Assembly (NCBI GenBank): GCA_014523525.1
Contig: JAATVL010000073.1
Span: 1 to 7,132 of the forward strand
Length of the DNA: 7,132 nt
Reading direction: 5' to 3'
Origin: Nitrososphaerales archaeon TH703
Lineage (GTDB): Archaea; Thermoproteota; Nitrososphaeria; Nitrososphaerales; Nitrososphaeraceae
A program made the translations under genes and the position numbers. Positions 6,165-7,132 of this stretch are shown piece after piece (position 1 is the first letter of the stretch; the number at the start of each line of letters is the position of its first letter). The notes under the pieces are model-generated. The model did not search any database. It was not told where the DNA came from and saw only the letters and a program-made list of their open reading frames with translations.

Positions 6165-6230
6165 GTAATACATAACAAGATCGTATGAGCAGTCATTGAT
6201 TTCAGAACAGATCAAAAGGAATCCGCATAA

Positions 6231-6239
6231 TAATTATAG
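6231..6239 (+). promoter_or_regulatory. TATA-box candidate for the plus-strand USP gene
   Basis: TAATTATAG, centred near 6235, predicts a transcript start near 6261. That falls inside the first codons if translation starts at ATG 6246 but about 12 bases before TTG 6273, so this box favours the shorter protein. TTTATTAAAG near 6128-6137 is a second candidate that would serve the ATG with a longer leader. Confidence 0.3.
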
Positions 6240-6245
6240 TAGAAT

Positions 6246-6692
6246 ATGTCAGGACATAACTGGTGGTATTTGTTGAAAGTAGATGCATTTCAAAAAATTC
6301 TTGTTGCTGTTGATGATTCTAAAATTTCGAACAAAGCCTTTCAATATGCATGTTTGCTTGCTCGTAATAGCAGAATGCCATTGCAAATCGTACACGTAGT
6401 CGAAGAGTTTGGGAATGTAGGTTATTCCATTTCCAAAGAATTGGAAATGACTGGTGAAGAAATTCTTCGGAAGTATGAAGCTAGAGCCAAGTCCTTAGGA
6501 TTAACTTCTGTAAAAACCATAAATGCTAGAGGAAATCCAAGTGAAGAAATATTGAAGATTGCAAATAGAGAAAATGTGGATACCATAATTGTTGGTAGCA
6601 GAGGCCGGTATTCTTCTAAGGATATTCTGCTAGGCAGTACCTCGTACAAACTTGTCCATTACTCGAAATGCACTGTAATAATTGTGAAGTAA
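6246..6692 (+). CDS. Universal stress protein (UspA family), single domain
   Basis: 148 aa from ATG 6246, a cytoplasmic Rossmann-like UspA domain of normal family size. FQKILVAVDDS (15-25, Asp23) forms the first strand and nucleotide contact, LQIVHVVEE is strand 2, and ARGNPSEEIL (94-103) is the typical loop and helix. IIVGSRGRYSSKDILLGS keeps the G-2x-G-9x-G-S motif (Gly117, Gly120, Gly130, Ser131), so ATP binding is likely. The first 13 residues (MSGHNWWYLLKVD) are unlike USP N-termini. TTG 6273 would give the more typical MKVDAFQKILVAVDDS (139 aa), with GGTGG at 6262-6266 as a ribosome site and a TATA-like box about 38 bp upstream. The outer ATG is kept as the conservative boundary. It is divergent from the winged-helix-USP fusion. 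Its cellular role cannot be told from sequence. Confidence 0.88.
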   Translation: MSGHNWWYLLKVDAFQKILVAVDDSKISNKAFQYACLLARNSRMPLQIVHVVEEFGNVGYSISKELEMTGEEILRKYEARAKSLGLTSVKTINARGNPSEEILKIANRENVDTIIVGSRGRYSSKDILLGSTSYKLVHYSKCTVIIVK

Positions 6693-6968
6693 TAAATTAC
6701 AGAAACTTAGAATTTATCGATTTACAGTACTTACAATATTAACACCCTTGTGTGGACTATGCCTAGAAGTATTCCACATTGTGTACCTAGCACTTTTTTC
6801 TGGTAGGAGTAAGTGAAACAACAGAAACCATAAAATGGGTTTGCCGTTTAATTCTGCAGACTTGGTGATAATCATCCTTAAATTCCAAAACAATTTACAA
6901 ATCAATTTTCCGTTCTAGAAATGTGATATGATATTAATTAAGGAAGAAACACAAGGTCTGATAATATA

Positions 6969-7132
6969 TTGGCAACTGTAATTATAGTGTGTGGTTTACC
7001 GGGTGTTGGTAAAACGACATTTGTTAAGGATCTTGCACCGCTGATGAGAGCTGTTATTTTATCCACTGATAAGATCAGGAAGGAACTAATACCAAGACCA
7101 AAGTACGACTGGAAAGAAAGAAAATTAATTTA
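6969..7132 (+). CDS. P-loop kinase / AAA_33-type ATP-binding protein, 3'-truncated by window edge
   Basis: Only the first 54 codons are present. Residues 4-17 read VIIVCGLPGVGKTT, beta-strand 1 plus a Walker A motif (GLPGVGKT). LSTDKIRKEL follows, typical of small-molecule or nucleotide kinases of the AAA_33/COG0645 group, where this segment is STDxIRKEL. Substrates of that group are mostly unknown, and related P-loop kinases act on tRNA-Ser/Sec, gluconate or antibiotics, so no function is assigned. The start is probably TTG 6969: the frame is open only from 6942, it has no ATG or GTG before the motif, and the protein begins naturally as (M)ATVIIVCG. ATATTAATTA (6930-6939) sits about 34 bp upstream as a possible TATA box, and AAGGT (6953-6957) is a poor ribosome site. 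Confidence 0.75.
   Translation, partial: MATVIIVCGLPGVGKTTFVKDLAPLMRAVILSTDKIRKELIPRPKYDWKERKLI

Noticed and set aside
6714..6905. 63-codon minus-strand open frame in the gap before the kinase
   Set aside because: The translation looks random, no promoter or ribosome site is seen, and the GC content and codon use do not suggest a gene. The 6693-6968 gap is treated as non-coding.

Overview
The window reads as part of an AT-rich archaeal genome, most plausibly a Nitrososphaeria/Thaumarchaeota-type lineage (inference). Three things point that way. The acetyl/propionyl-CoA carboxylase is the split archaeal type, with separate biotin carboxylase, carrier and carboxyltransferase genes. The best promoter candidates are archaeal TATA-like boxes about 25-35 bp before start codons, with almost no 5' leader. 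Universal stress proteins (USPs) sit close together, one of them joined to an archaeal-looking winged-helix domain. No rRNA, tRNA, CRISPR array or insertion sequence is visible.

Layout. Bases 1-1239 (+) hold the C-terminal three quarters of a family I CoA-transferase of the propionate CoA-transferase/YdiF type, cut by the window edge. It converges on a minus-strand carboxylase cluster read pccB (5021-3489), accC (3302-1824), accB (1822-1391). Bases 1240-1390 between the two convergent ends can fold into two overlapping hairpins. Bases 5022-5367 hold the pccB promoter, a perfect 9-bp inverted repeat just upstream of its TATA box, and T-rich sequence after the next gene. A minus-strand winged-helix-USP fusion (6057-5368) and a plus-strand USP (6246-6692) are divergent across a 188-bp gap. 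After a 276-bp stretch with no convincing gene, a plus-strand P-loop kinase starts near 6969 and runs off the end.

How the genes work together. AccC carboxylates biotin on AccB with ATP and bicarbonate, and PccB moves the carboxyl group to acetyl-CoA and/or propionyl-CoA. Archaea with isoprenoid lipids do not need malonyl-CoA for fatty acids, so such a set usually indicates the 3-hydroxypropionate/4-hydroxybutyrate CO2-fixation cycle or propionyl-CoA assimilation via methylmalonyl-CoA. The neighbouring CoA-transferase could feed short-chain acids into the same acyl-CoA pool. accC and accB are almost certainly co-transcribed (1-base gap), while pccB and accC each appear to have their own promoter with the same AATTTTTAA core. 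The USP pair looks like a separate stress or energy-sensing unit in which one member may bind DNA directly.

The most unusual items are the winged-helix-USP fusion, the operator-like inverted repeat at pccB, and the repeated use of TTG start codons.
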